A stretch of DNA of 64,000 nucleotides from Dermanyssus gallinae (GCA_003439945.1 QVRM01002812.1:291001-355000); one strand, 5' to 3'; positions 25,696 to 39,767 are shown, numbered from the stretch's first letter. The notes: generated by a model not told the origin, from the sequence alone. Program-made: numbers and translations.

Positions 25696-26754
25696 CACCG
25701 ACCGCATTTTCCAAGCCTCCCATATAAAAAAAGGAATAAGTCAGAGAGGGAAAAGCATTGGCGAGAAGGCAGGAAGAGGAGGATTCCGTAATACAGGAGC
25801 CACCGAGAGCAACCGTCAAAGCGGCAGTGCTTCCCTCATCAAATCCCAGATTAAAGATAAAACGGTCTGAAAGGAAGTCGACATATATATATATATATAT
25901 ATCTTCAAGCAGATTATCTTGTAGGGAGGGCATTTAACGATCTCTCTTTTCCAGCAATGTCCTCTGTCGCATCGACAAGGCACTATAATTCAATCCACTA
26001 CAATACTGCACATACGCTGTGCCGTTGCCATGCACTCAGGCAAGTACGGAAAAGTGCACCCCACCGGTGCAAGAGTGAAAACCACAGAACGAATACTAAC
26101 GTATGTGGCACATCAATATGTGAAATAAAATAGCATGACAAAGAGGAAGCCCCAATTATGTGTAAAAATAGACAATGAAGAGAAACAAACACCATGTTTT
26201 TAGAGATCACCATCATCAGCAATGAATGAGAATAATGAACACTAAATACAAGCTTCTGTTAGAGTGTTCGCTTGTCGAAGGTGTGGGCAACCGACAGGCG
26301 AAACCGCGGCTAAATTATTCAAAAGCTGACTTTGATCCTTCACTCAAAGTCAACGCCTGAGACCGGTGTGAGGTGATGTTATCAAGGCCGTTGTTGCCAT
26401 TGTTGGTATCGTTGTTGTCGTTGTTGTTGTTGTCGTTGTTGTTTTGACACTATCGGACTGATCTGCTGCTCTCAATGTTCGCTTGTGGCGCAAGGCATTG
26501 ATAAGCAAGGTCAAATGTTGCTGTTTTTGCCATCGCCTTTTTGTATTTGTTGTTTCCGCTTCGAGAAAGGCTGCATATTTAGGTAAGCTTGCAGCTCATC
26601 TGCAAGGCTCGCGCGACGTGAGCTCACGTCGTCACCGATGCCTAAAAAAACAAGAAGCAGACGGCACCGCCCAACTCTGCTGAAAGCTTCGCTGATGAAA
26701 CGGAAGCTTGCCTCAACGTTCAGCCTTTCTCGGAGAAGCGAAGACTTCCTGCAT

Positions 26755-27072
<318 letters not shown>

Positions 27073-27340
27073 GCAACGAAGGCGGTCGATGTCATCCCGC
27101 CCGGCGCTGCCGATGGCAAAGCGAGCATTCGACTTCGCCACCAATATCCACCAACCCGCCCTGCGTCAATCAGGGTGGAGCAAATCAATTACTGCACCAG
27201 CATCATCCTCATCTTCTTCTTCGTCTTCATGATAATCGTCATCATCACCAGCAGCAGCAGCAGCAGCATTAAGATAACCATGCGTCTTTGCCATCATCAT
27301 CATCATCACGATCGTAATCGGCCATCGTCCGCAATCTTGG

Positions 27341-27392
27341 CACACGTGGATATATATATATATATATATATATATAGATATATCCACGTGTG
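27341..27392. repeat. Inverted repeat centred on (TA)n
   Basis: CACACGTGGATATAT and its exact complement flank a (TA)n core. Confidence 0.9.
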
Positions 27393-30266
27393 TTAGGGGG
27401 AGGCGGGGATCTAGGATTGATGTTGTTTGTCATCACGTATATATATATATATATATGTATATGCTTCCGGCCACTCCCTAGTAACAGTAGTTTCAGTTCG
27501 CTAGTTCCGTCTGATGATACCATCGTTGGCCATCTATGTGTGTCACACAAGCTCCGGTTCCTGAGTGACCCGAGCGAGCTCGAGGTCATCTCACCTAGGG
27601 GTGCCGTGAATACATTTTCTTGAATTTCCCGAGATAAAAGCAGTTCGGCGTTCATGCTGTTGCTGTTGTTGTTGTTGTTGTTGTAGATTAAAGTCGATAT
27701 CCGGCACAATTTGTCGGCAACTCAACCTTGGAATAGCGATGACAATATTTCATCAGAAATGATGATTCATACTAACGGTGATAATCTAGCTAGTATTATC
27801 ATCGCTATTATCATATAAACACCAAAGAAGATTATGAATGCAGCTAAGCTCACGCGTGAATAGTGAACAACCAGGCAGACAGAGATATAGTTATTACAGC
27901 CCATACATCCTCTCTTGTAGCCGTCAATAAATATGTAACAAATAAACATTAAAAAATCACCGCGCTTAAAGTGTTTTGATCTTAAAAAATGTAGAGTGGA
28001 TACAGCTATTTATTTTCTACGTCTCGGACACCCCCCACAACTTTTTTAATGTTTAGCCAGATAGGGCTCCGAAAGAGCACATCCCAGCAATGTTGCCGCA
28101 AACAAACGACAGATGCGGCTAAAAGTGAACAAAAAGAGGGTTGGGTTGGGTGAGCGTGAGCGCCGTCTCCCTAAAAGTACATAGTATATATATATATATA
28201 ACAAGGGTGAACACATGTCTCCAATAAAAGATATGGTGTACAAACTTAAACTAAACTTAAGACCGTCTGAAGAAGATATATATATATATATATATATGTT
28301 GCTATTCATCATGCTTACCAAATAACAATTTTCTAAATACTAATTATAATAGTTTCTAATGGTCGAAACGTTAAATCCATAAGGGAATGTTTTTAGCCTG
28401 CGTGACAGACGCCGCCGCGGTAGAATGGTCCAATTTCTCTCGCTATATCTTTTTATTTCCGAGCATTCCTCTCTTGCCCACTTACACAAACTACTGGAAG
28501 CATAGCATGGTCATAGCTCCGTCAGTGGCAGATGCTGATTCTTGCCGCTGTTATTATTTGTTGTTGTTAATGTTGTTGTTGCTGCTGCTCCCTCCACTAC
28601 AGATATTGTTGCAACTACTCGGGCTTGATTTTCTTATTGCATTATGTTTTTTGTTCACGTTGTTGTTGTTGTTGTTTTTGCTGCTGTTGTGATTGTAGTT
28701 TCTGTTGTTGCTATTGGTATCGGCATGGTTCGTCGCACGTGCTCGATTGCCAACTGCAAAAATCGTGTTGTTGCACCCAACTTATGAACAGCCACATCGA
28801 CGAGACAAGCGGTTAACTCCACCATCGGCGACACCATTGGTTATGTCACCAGCAGAGTGGCATCATTAGAGCCACCAAAAGGCGACGCATAATGACAGGC
28901 CAATCAGGTATCAGCCTTCAGTATATTCGAGTCTTCATGTACATAAGCTTCACGCGTTCATAGTGACGACACTGTCTTCCAAAGATAGATCATTTGTGCT
29001 CTTATCCACATTGATCAATCCTTTTCCCAGATGAGAAACCACCATCGACGACAACAACAGCAACAACAACAACAACATGTTACCAAAACAGCAACATCAA
29101 TCACCACAACAAAAACAACATTTGTCAAGACACTACCAGAGCAGCATGGTCAACGGTGAACAACGGTGACAACAACAACATTAAGAACAAGTTACACAGA
29201 CTTTGATTGCCACCAAAAACGCACGCCGAAGCATCGGCTGGGGCTGTAGGTAGTAGAACATTACAAATGTGCAGTACGATAATTCTACGAAAAGCAATAA
29301 TTAGAATAACGTCTACAGATACAAGGCTAATTACCAAACCATCAACAACAACAACAACGCCGGTATAGGACAAGCGGCAGACACACACACACACTTAATA
29401 ACAAAAACAACAGCAACAACGCTGTCAACCCAGAGAAACATTTTGTTCTTAGAATGTCGAAGAATCGTAACAACAGCGGGAGCAAAACTACACGCAACTA
29501 ACACGCAACATACAGTGACATTACGGCAGTCAAACGGACAGACTGGATGGCTATCGGGCCTGCTTTGTTGTTGTTGTTGTTGCTGCTCTTGCTATTGCTA
29601 TTGTTGTTGTTGTTGCTATTGCTGTTGCTGTATCAGGCGATACACTGGGCGTACGTGTCAAATCGAGTCGAAACGGCCCGTCCCCTGCCTCGCTATACGA
29701 GCCCCTTATGTGCGTCGATCATAATTCGCGTACATCAAGTGCATCCATTGCGTTCTTACAGTTCTTACTCGTTGTCGTCGTGTCAAAAGTGCCACTAACG
29801 AAACTGCTGACTAAAACTACTCTCCGTTACTACTAATACTTCGCCTATTCTTCTGCTGCTGCTGCTGCTGATGCTGGTGCTGTCCCGGCTACTCTGAAGC
29901 GCGCCCTAGCGCCTCAAAAAGTCGTAGTCACGTTCTTCAGTACACAGGACAAAGATATCAACAACGTAAAACACATCAACGCTTTTGACAACGACAATAA
30001 AAATAACAACAACAAAAACTCCAGCAGCAGCAACAACAGCAACACGAAAACAATAGCAACAACAACCACGATAACATCTACAAAAGCCTGGCCATCTTGT
30101 GCCAAGCCTGTGTATTTGTCATCGTCATATTTTCGAGCTTCAGACTAATAATAATAATAATAATATATTTTTCTGAAACAGGGTTTTATTATTATTATCA
30201 TTATGTAAATGTATCACAACACTAATATATTAATTAGATAACATAATTGTTATTGCTCAGTGTCGC

Positions 30267-30309
30267 TAATAATAATAATAATAATAATAACAATAATAAT
30301 AATAATAAT

Positions 30310-30369
<60 letters not shown>

Positions 30370-30371
30370 TT
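30267..30371. repeat. (AAT)n microsatellite
   Basis: About 34 AAT units with two interruptions, ending in (T)9. Confidence 0.95.
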
Positions 30372-30824
30372 TTTTTTTTAAATCATGCCGAAGAAGAAGA
30401 AACGCTCGGCAACCCCTCGTCTAGGCTAACCTAGAGCTAAGCCATCCATCTATAAAAAGGTATGCGTCTCCTCACGTCTGGAGCGGTGACAACACGATCA
30501 ACTAACTGGCCAGTCCACCAACGGCTCTCCACGTTACGTCAAACTCACCATGACCACCGTTACCGTCATGAATGACCACCACCATCAGCAGCAGCATCAT
30601 CATCGCCACCATCTCTACTATCATCACCATCATCAATATCATCCATCCACTTACTCACCGGTCGCAATCAGTCGTACTTCACAGCATCATCGGCGGTGTC
30701 CACAGCAAGTGTTTTTGTCGAAGTCCTTTTTCTACACTTCGTATTCCTCCTATGCAATGCCTACCGTACGGCGGTCGACGTCGTCGTTTACCTCCCATTC
30801 GAACTTTCAAAGGATTCTTCCTCT

Positions 30825-30925
30825 TGTTGTTGTTGTTGTTGTTGTTGCTGTTGTTGTTATCGATGTTGTTGTTGTTGTTGTTGTTGTTGTTGCTGTTGTT
30901 GTTATCGATGTTGTCGTCGCTGTAA
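30825..30925. repeat. (TTG)n tract with duplicated segment
   Basis: TTG repeats containing two copies of TTGCTGTTGTTGTTATCGATG (30845 and 30890). Confidence 0.9.
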
Positions 30926-32182
30926 TCTTTGTAATCTCCGACGGTGAGGCGCTTACTTTCGCAGTGATTCTTTCGCAGTCGTTGATGTTGTCGTTAAGAA
31001 CCTCACAGTTTCGATGGATAAATAAGTTTGCTATCATTACAATCACCATCATCGTCGTTGTTATCGTCGTTGTCGTCAACAGCACTTCGAGTTCGAAGTG
31101 TGGTTGCACTGAGTAAGACACCGAACCCCACGAGAACTACACGAGTTACTGTAGATGCACTACTAAACTAGTAACAAACAAATTGAAGAGGAATAATTGC
31201 CGATATCGAACCACACCGACAACAACAATGACAAAAACAGCACAACACCAGCTGCAGCAATAGCAGCTTGACCACTGTCACCACCATCACCAATAATCAC
31301 ACATCTTGCTGATCGTCGCCGTATTCCTCTCGTTGCTTCTTCGTTGACTTCTCCTTCTTCGTGTTCTTGTTTGTAATTTTGTTGATGACGTAATGACCGA
31401 ATGTCGATTCCACCGTTCATCAGCGAACAATTCGAATCGTCTCACAAGTGACGTACGATTCTGACAACGATCGATTCTTAGTATTTACCATCATCATTAC
31501 TGATATTATTATTATTGGTACTATTCTTAGTAATAATATTTGTCGTGGCAAAGAACTCAACTACAAAAAGTCAAACATATTTATCATTCGTCAGCGTATT
31601 ATGAAGCGTAGTGTTGCCGCCCTCCGTGCTCCAGCGCTCGCTATTATTCGTCTGCGAGCGAATACCGTACGAAATCACACCGTTTTCGCGGCGGGTCGTC
31701 CGTTGGCAGGGGCAAAACTTTTTGGGGGCTCGCTGCACCTAGAGAGGTGCTCGGGGGAACGGGGCAGGGGAGAGGGTAGCAAAACCCTTTAGCCGTGAGA
31801 AAGCCGGCGTAAGGTCGCCTGGCGAAGGCGAGGTCGGAGCCGGCGCGAAACTACCCTTTAGGTTCGTTGGGACTGAGTGAGGTTCGGGAGAGGGTCGTGG
31901 CTCTCCGGCCAGCCTCCTGTCAGATTCGCCACCGCAGCACGCGCGGGCCACGAGGACCAGAGACTGGAGTTCGGCGGAGATGAAACAAGAGCAACAAGAA
32001 CCAGAACGTCGAGAGCACCAATACGAACACCGAGAGTGCCCACAGGAACACAGAGAGGAAAACCGTAGGGAATCAGCAGTCACCGACAAGCCTTACGTAC
32101 TGTATTACTGTTTGAGAGTCAGTCCGATTTCCGTTCGTTTCTCGGCGTTGCTTGCAGCAAACTTGCGGTCTCCGTTCCTCTC

Positions 32183-32211
32183 TTCGTGCGTCACTTTGAG
32201 TGACGCACGAA
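32183..32211. repeat. Perfect 13-bp inverted repeat, 3-nt loop
   Basis: TTCGTGCGTCACT / TTG / AGTGACGCACGAA. Confidence 0.95.
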
Positions 32212-34459
32212 ACAAACACCAGCATCAATCACCTCATCACCTCCTGCGGGCCGTTAAAACTGTTAAACTTGCCCTTTTTGTTTGGCTCACTCGGGTGACT
32301 TGACTCGGGTCTCTCTCTCGAGATTGCACTAGCCTACCACCACCACCACCATCAACACCACCAAAACACCACCACCACCACCACTCAATGATGTTGATAC
32401 ATCACAATATATCAACATCGATCTCTCATTCTGTCTACACACCAGCACGCTCGCACGTATATATGTATGTCTGTCTGTCTGTCTCACTCTCTAGTAAGTA
32501 GGCACTGAGGTCAGGCAGAATAGATCACAATACGATATGATCGAATGCAAATCCTTTGTGGACGGGGGGCAGGTGAATCCCAGACCATATCCCATCGTCC
32601 CCGGCTGCCGGATTGACCGTTGTCGTTGAAATCGTCGTCGTCGTAGTGGAGACTTCATCTTCGTTTAGTCTCCTTCATCGATTTCTTCTTCATTGTTGCT
32701 GTTGCTGTTGTTGCTGCTGCTGCTAATACTGATCCACCGTTCTCCTGGCCTTCATTCGACGGAAAACTGATGCTGGTGGTGACGGTACCATGGCTGGCGT
32801 CTCTTTTGCCGTTGTCGCTGCTTGCTGTTAGATGCAGAAGCAGGAATAGCAACAGCACCAACGGTAGCCGGAGTATCTGAAAAACAACAAAACACAGAAA
32901 TCTAGATAGATAGATATTTGTTTGTTGCCTTCGTCTTGCAGTCACAGTTGCAAGTCGTTGTTGTTGTTGTTGTTCTCGTCTTTACTGACTGTTGTTTTGA
33001 TTAGATAGTTCACTTCTGCGACGACGATAGTAACAGTAATAGCAACAACAGCGACAATAATACCAAAGGCGACAGACACAACGTTCACTTGTACTTGCCA
33101 CTGCCTCTCTCCAACTTTCTCGATATGCAGAAGGGTGGTAGTACTTCATACATCGGCAATGGGTATTCCTGCTACCTAAACCACAAACACAACGCCAACA
33201 AGTGTGAAAGTATGGTATCTTGACCGGCTGTAGCAGCAGCAGCAAGTTTTCCTCCACCCGAACACCAACCACCAATGACCAGTTGATTTGTTACTTAGTT
33301 AGTAGTAATCATCCATCACAGATTCGTGTGCTATGAGAGACGTCGAAGAGATCGAACGCAAATGCCACCACCACCTCCCTCCCTTCCTGCCTGCTTTCTC
33401 CTGTCAATAAGTTTCTACCACTACGCCACTCACCAACTCACTGATTCACCTCATTCTTGTACGAAGTCACCACCAACTGCCAACCACGACCTGTTGCGTG
33501 TTCTGCTGTGGTCGTCCAGCAATTCATTAGTTACTTAACTAGAGTTGCTAAGTAGTTGCAGGTGGTCGTTTTTTAGCGTCGTCAAGCGTCAACCGTCTTT
33601 ACCGACTCTTTTATTTTCTTACAAGTCGACAGTATGACATAAAACAGTCAGTAGAGCCTTGTAGCACAGTAGAAGTATTATTTTGCTAGTCATAAAGAAA
33701 CCCTCAGACAGACAAGCAGACATAGACAGATATATAGATCTATGATTAAGATGATGATGATGATGATGATAGATCGGACATGTAAATAAATCGATTTATA
33801 TGAGACTTATACATCGATTGATTGATCATCGTTTGCAAAAATTAGACTGCAGTTGCCCCCGTTGTCTGTCTGTCCGACCGTCCGTCCGTCCGTCAGCCTA
33901 TCCATCCATTCAGCACAGATGGTTGTTCGCTCATCCTCTTCTGCCACCACCACCACCACCACCTATAAGCAAAGTACAACTTTTGTCGATTCTTACAGTC
34001 TAACTTTTGTTACCTGTTACTTAGTACTGCTTCTGATGATGGTGCTGTTCCTGCTGTTGCTTCTGCTCCTGCTCTTCCTGCAGCAACAGATTACTTACTA
34101 CATTGACATTACTACTACTACTACAGCAAACTTTTCTTCCACGGTCTGTCCGCTATTACTACTACTACTACTACCACATCAACAAGAGTCGGCAACTACG
34201 GCGGGATACGACTACTACAGTGGTCGTATCATCATCACCGAGACATACGACGACGACCATGGATGGGTAAAACCATGGAGAACCGACGACGGTTCGACGG
34301 TCCGACCGACCGATCACAAAGACCGACTGGGAGAGGGCAGTAGGTGTTGGGACTGTGTGTCTGTCTGTCTATCTGTATGGCGCTCTGCGGGTGTTTGTAT
34401 TGGTGGGCTGCGGTATGGGCGCCTAAGGCGCTCTGCTGTTTGTGCACATTTTATTATAG

Positions 34460-34629
34460 TCTGCTCTGTATACATCTGTGCTCGTCTGCTCTGTGTACAT
34501 CTGTGGTCGTCTGCTTTGTATATATCTGGTCGTCTGCTCTGTGTACATCTGTGTTCGTCTGCTTTGCGTCTCGTCTGCTCTGCGTACATCTGTGGTCGTC
34601 TGCTCTGTGTACATCTCTGGTCGTCTGCT
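34460..34629. repeat. 25-bp minisatellite, about 7 units
   Basis: Unit TCTGCTCTGTGTACATCTGTGGTCG repeated, with one unit shortened to 16 bp and one to 23 bp. Confidence 0.9.
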
Positions 34630-35073
34630 AATTATGGCTTTGTTTTATGTTTAGGTGTTAACCTGCGTCTATTTGTTTGTTGGCTGAAGCGGGCGGTGCG
34701 CGCTCTGTCTGTGTATACATTATCGTCTGCTAGGTGGTTTTGGCTGTATGTAGCGGGATGTTTTGCCGTGTATGCATATGTGAATGTGCTCGAGTGTCTC
34801 TCTGAGTTTCAAAGAGTATATGGGCGGGCATATGCGTGTGTGCTTGCCGGCAGAGCTGTTGGCCGACCGGCCGCCCGTAGCTGGCGGGCAAATTTAAATC
34901 GTACAGACGGCCGGTGCATTGAAGTCATATCTCACGGCCCCAATTTCAAGCCCACAACGTCTAGATTTTTTGAGAAAAACAACACCATATTTTTAAATGT
35001 TTTAATTTTTAGGCATATTCTATGTATTCCTTTCGATCGTGGACGAATAAAGACGAGACACACGAGGATTTAA

Positions 35074-36480
35074 CAGTGCTTTTTCCGAGTTCCGTACATG
35101 GCGACACGTGTGGAATCAAGCACAAACGCAAAACGTCCCGTATAAAAGAATCAAAGTAACATGTCTTTATTCTCAAGCACATAAACAGGCCGGTGGCGGC
35201 CAAAAATCGTTTAACTAAGACCTCGTCCTGAATAACAGTCAACACAATGAGTATAGTTAAGATAATTGAAAAAACACTTTGTTCTATCGCGTGAAACGAG
35301 AACGCACACAGTGCTTTTTTTACGGGGAATAGATGGAAGTGGCTACGTTGCATACGTTTTACGCTTATTTTCCATAAATTAGCTAGCGATGAAAAGGAGC
35401 AGTAAAAATAGGACCAAAGGGTCAAACAAATGCAGACAAAGGTGAGCATATATGTCCGCTGTGCGCTTTACAACGCCAGCCAACAAAAGTTTGTTTAACC
35501 TTTCTATGCTGCAACACGAAGGGAAAGACTTTGTAAGTCTTCGAAAAATAGTTTGCTGTTATTATGACTTACAGCACAAAAATACGAAAGCAAATAACAG
35601 CGTTAAAGTGCCTGTGCGCAAATCGTCGTATACCATAAGTCACAGTATTTGCAATTTTAGACGCAATCTTGTTATGCTTGCTGTAAATGTGCGACGACAG
35701 CATCAAAAAAGGCGACAACAACAATCGATTATATTTCATTCATTCAGATAGATGGTGGGAGAATAGTTCAAATTAGTTAATATTAAACAGCAATAACAAC
35801 AACACGGACTTTGCTCTGAATCTTAGTCAGTGTGTGATGTGGATATTGTATTGTCTCTCCGACTCCCGTTCAATTTGACACAACATATAGGTAGCACCGG
35901 ATGCATAAAGTAATAACCGCCGACAGTAATCGCACTTATTTAGCAGCAGGACAGTTAGCAACAAAAAGTTCATAATAACTTTAACAACAAGGATGACAGC
36001 CCCGAACGAATGTCTACTCCAATTCAGAACCAATGCAGATACGCTGTTCTTATCTTTTATCGTTCATCCCTAACATATATAAATTAAAATGTATGTATAA
36101 CTATAAACTATTAGATAGTTCTACTCCGACGCAAAGAAGAACGATAACTAAAAGTAGGCCCAATGTCCAAATGGTTGTGACATCATCTTCCTTGATCGAT
36201 GACATGCTCGTACATTATAGTGATGCCCATCGTCGAAAGAGCTACAGCATTCCGCGCCGCATTTCCTCCTTGGCGAGTCGCTGCGTACAACTAGTATTGG
36301 ATAATGAATCGAGAAATAAATTGCTGGCTGGTTATAACGAACTGACTTCGTATAAGCTTAACGTATTCCGCAGTAACTCCACCATTTGCCGCTTTGCAAC
36401 GATTATGTCAATGATCTTCGTTTGGCCAGACAAGGTATGCGCATTCACAAGATATGCAGTACCGGTGACATGAGAACGGA
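35074..36480. other. No recognisable gene
   Basis: Open frames of about 146 codons at 35009-35449 (-) and 36033-36473 (+) have normal amino-acid composition but no motif I recognise. Their lengths are not exceptional. Confidence 0.4.
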
Positions 36481-36511
36481 TCGGAAGGGAAGGAAACCTG
36501 TTTTTTGTTTT

Positions 36512-36590
36512 GTTTTGGGAGGTTTCGGGAATGCGTAATGTCTATGCGTGGCTGATAGCTGTCAGCAACTAGTGTGTACCCATAGTATTA
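36512..36590 (-). mobile_element. Retroposon family D, copy 2 (partial)
   Basis: TTTTGTTTTGGGAGGTTTCGGGAATGCGTAATGTCTATGCG on the + strand. It lies about 290 bp from an inverted copy at 36.88 kb. Confidence 0.5.
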
Positions 36591-36881
36591 GTAGAACCGA
36601 AGATCTGGGAGGTCTGAAGTGAATCTTAGGAGAGGCTGCGGTTTTCAGAACATCGAAGACCCAGAGTTTTAGTCGGTAACGCCAACGGTAGTCTTGCGGC
36701 GAGTCCGACACTGTTCCGGCCCACATCCAAAGGTGGTGTCCGTTCGTGCGTAACGCATTTCTCCCCTCTAAAAAACAGCTAATGTAGAAGGGCACAAATC
36801 CACTAAAGCCGTTTCGGGGCACCTAGAGATCGAAAGATCGACCATCGACCCACGGCTTCGATGTAATGCCAAAGTAATACC

Positions 36882-37005
36882 GAGCCTGAGGGGGTGGGGA
36901 GGAATCCGGGTTTAGTGGGTTTGCGAGTCTCACACTAGTCACGCAGGCTGCTAGTGGCGCATGTGCATCCTGCATTACCGAAACCTTCCAGAACAAAAAA
37001 AAAAA
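36882..37005 (+). mobile_element. Retroposon family D, copy 3 with poly(A)
   Basis: GAGGGGGTGGGGAGGAATCCGGGTTTAGTGGGTTT ... CACTAGTCACGCAGGCTGCTAGTGGCGCATG ... CATTACCGAAACCTTCCAGAAC followed by (A)12, which indicates 3' end polarity. Confidence 0.6.
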
Positions 37006-37970
37006 GATTGAAAGAAAGATTTTAATCTAGACACAGAGGGAAATTGAGATTGGCGGGATTCAAATAATAGCGGGCGGTAGAAGAAAGAGAGAGGAGGCAA
37101 ATAACGAAGCAGACGACGACGAAGAAGAAGTGTGAGAGAGGATACATTGCAGTTTGTAGCAGACGGCGCTGTTGTTGTGTCTCCTAGCTCGTTGGCTCCC
37201 TTTGGTACTTATCTCGCTGTTGTTGTTGTATCATTGTATTTTGGTACTTATTTCGTCGTTGTCGTCTCCGTTTGGCACTTATATGTTGTCGTCGTCGTCG
37301 CGTTGTGTCTCTTTTTAGTACTTATCTTGTCGTCGTAGTGTTTCGTTTTGGTACCTATATATCGTCGTCGTCGTCATCAACATCATCATCATTATCGTTG
37401 TTGTTGTTTTGTGCCTGCTTGTTGTAGCTGTTGTTGTTGTTGTGGTCGCTGTAGTTGATTGTGCCGCGCTCAGGTACTGTTGCTGCCGCCGCGGCACTTT
37501 CTCGTTGTTGTTATTGTTTATTTGTGTCTGGGCTCTGAGCGAGTGTTTGGGTACTGCTTTGTTGTCTGGCTGTTGTTTAGATGTTTGTTTGTTGGTAGGT
37601 AGGTTTGTTGTATACTGCGACGGTGATGGCAGCAGCAGCAGCAGCAGAAGCCGAAGCTACCACCTATTCTTCTTAGATAGTGGAGTTAAGCTGTATGCGG
37701 TACCAATGCTGCGGCTGCTGGTGGTAGAAGAGTGGAGTGCCGTCGCATAATAGTGACATAGTGTCGTGCCGTGCTGTGGTACGGCGGTAGTGGTGGTACA
37801 CCTCTCATGCTCGGTCTGTCTAGGTCCTGGTCCTGGTCCGGCGGGTCCTGATCGTGGTGTGTCGTGAGTGGCATCCGAGTCCGGCGGCGCACGGCCCGTT
37901 GATCCTCCTTCTATCGAGTCTGCCGAGTGGCATTCGCGATTGACCCGCCGACTTATATGTATCTCGGACG

Positions 37971-38048
37971 TCATGCTGCTGAGTACTCTGCCTCGCTCAT
38001 GCTGCTGAGTACTCTACCTCGTTCATGCTTCTGAGTACGCTGCCTGAA
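37971..38048. repeat. 26-bp minisatellite, 3 units
   Basis: TCATGCTGCTGAGTACTCTG plus CCTCGC, three consecutive copies with few differences, about 0.65 kb upstream of the PAIP1 start codon. Confidence 0.9.
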
Positions 38049-38681
38049 GAAGAGCTAGATCGTCGTGCTGAGGTTGGTGGCCGGCCGCTGTACTGTGTGT
38101 TCAAGTGAATGTATTGTTACAACGACAACAACAACAACAACGCCAGACAGAAAAGGCACCTCTTCAGCAACAGCAAGGTCTAGTGTGTTCGTGGTGGTGG
38201 TGGTGGTGGTGGTGATTGTTGCAGCAGGAGACGCAGAAGTCTCCTTACTTACTGCACTGTTGTATGTGTTGTTGCTTGTAAATGTGGTACGATACGAATT
38301 GCTATTGTACGAAACACTGACATTGGCTCCACTACTAATACTACTAACTACTACTACTACCACTACAAGAACTGCTACTGGATGCAATACGGCCGAAATC
38401 TTCGAGGTAAAGTGACAACTCCAACTTCTCTGTCGAAACGAGATACACACAGCTATACCGGACAGGTCGATCCAGCCAGTCAGCCAGAAGAAGAAGGAGC
38501 AGGCTGAATTGAGTGACTCTGGCTGAGTGAGAGCGAATCGTGTAGTAAGTACCAACATCACTCTTCCTCCTTCATCGTCGTTGTCGTCGTCGTCGAAGTC
38601 GAAGTCGAAGCAGTGATCTAGGTTTAATCTAGGTTGATATAAACTAAGCGGACGACACCTCCGTTGTTTGTTTGTTGCACC

Positions 38682-39229
38682 ATGGATCAACAACAACAAC
38701 AGCAGCTCCAGCAGCAGCAACAACAGCCATCGTCAAACTATGGTGGAAACAGTTACCACCACCAGCAGCGTGGATCTACCACCGGTGGCTCGGCAGGCCC
38801 GGCTGCTATAGGTAACCATGGCGGAAGCGGTAATGTCGCCGCTTCCGCAGCTAATAGCAGCGGCAGTAACAATGGCGCTGGTTCGATTGCCGGTGGTGGA
38901 AACGGTCGAAGCGGGGGTACACAGGCTCCCAGCTATTCTGCAGTGGCATCAGCCGGTCTCTATCATCACCAAGCGCAGCGTAACGGAGATGCTCGCCGGG
39001 GGGGTTACAATAGTAACCCCAACAGCAACAGCAGCGGCGGCGGCGGGGGTGCTAATGCCCCTAGCGGCAACAACAACAACAATGGCGGCAACAGCAACAA
39101 CAACGGCAGCAACAACAACAATACGTTCCGATCGGCGTCAGCTCCACAACAGCAACAACAGCAGCTGCTGCAGCAACAGCAGGTGGCTGGTGGATTTCAG
39201 AACCACCATAGTCAACATCATCACCAGCA

Positions 39230-39261
<32 letters not shown>

Positions 39262-39267
39262 GTTTAG
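38682..39267 (+). CDS. PAIP1: PAIP1 coding exon 1
   Basis: Encodes residues 1-195 plus one base. The start is the ATG at 38682 in an excellent Kozak context (CACCATGG). An in-frame TAA at 38640-38642 lies upstream with no ATG between. The exon is built of CAR glutamine tracts, AAC asparagine tracts and GS/GN-rich stretches. It ends at a consensus donor, TTAG|GTGAGT. Without splicing the frame stops nine bases later (TAA in GGTGAGTAA). Confidence 0.85.
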
Positions 39268-39734
39268 GTGAGTAAATGTCTATATAAGAGTTGATCCTAT
39301 ATGTACTACGTACTATATGTATATGTACTAGTCGGCGTGGTCTAGGGGGTAGTGCGCCGCTATTCATAACTGTGACATTTACCGAGTGGTACAGGAGTAA
39401 GATAAGTTTATTTAATGTTTCATATGTTAATAGTCAAATAATAGCCGACTGTTCGAGCCGGTTTGATCTCCTTGTGGTGGTTGTTGTTGTTCAACCCCCA
39501 TGTTGATCGACTTTTCTTTGAGCGATGCTCATTAAGAATAAATGGCATACAATACCGCTGAAAGCACCAACGACCATGCAACTGCCACATTGACTGTTGG
39601 GGGACGAAACCCTGGATATCTCAACATGTCAACGCGTATGATGCTGCTGCTGCTCTAAGTGCCCCTGATACAAAACGGTGACATGTGTATTTAGGTATAC
39701 ATGTTAAGCGAATAATTTAGTACTTATTACCTAG

Positions 39735-39767
<33 letters not shown>

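Larger units (their letters stand above)
30372..34459. other. GC-richer region without a supported gene
   Basis: Contains a frame starting ATGACCACC at 30550 with a His-rich opening, a GC-rich segment at 31.6-32.1 kb, (CCA)n at 32337-32385, (GAT)n at about 33750-33770 and CTGT repeats. It could include untranslated exons of an unseen gene, but no splice pattern can be defended. Confidence 0.35.

Noticed and set aside
34460..34629. CRISPR-like regular repeats
   Set aside because: The units are contiguous 25-bp tandem repeats without spacers, in a eukaryotic context.
33853..35073. 406-codon frame on the + strand, the longest outside PAIP1 exon 2
   Set aside because: It spans triplet and CTGT repeats and the 25-bp minisatellite, whose length is not a multiple of three overall. 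Composition shifts along it and no motif is recognised.
35009..36473. Two 146-codon frames on opposite strands
   Set aside because: No recognisable motif and no flanking exon structure. Left as unexplained sequence.
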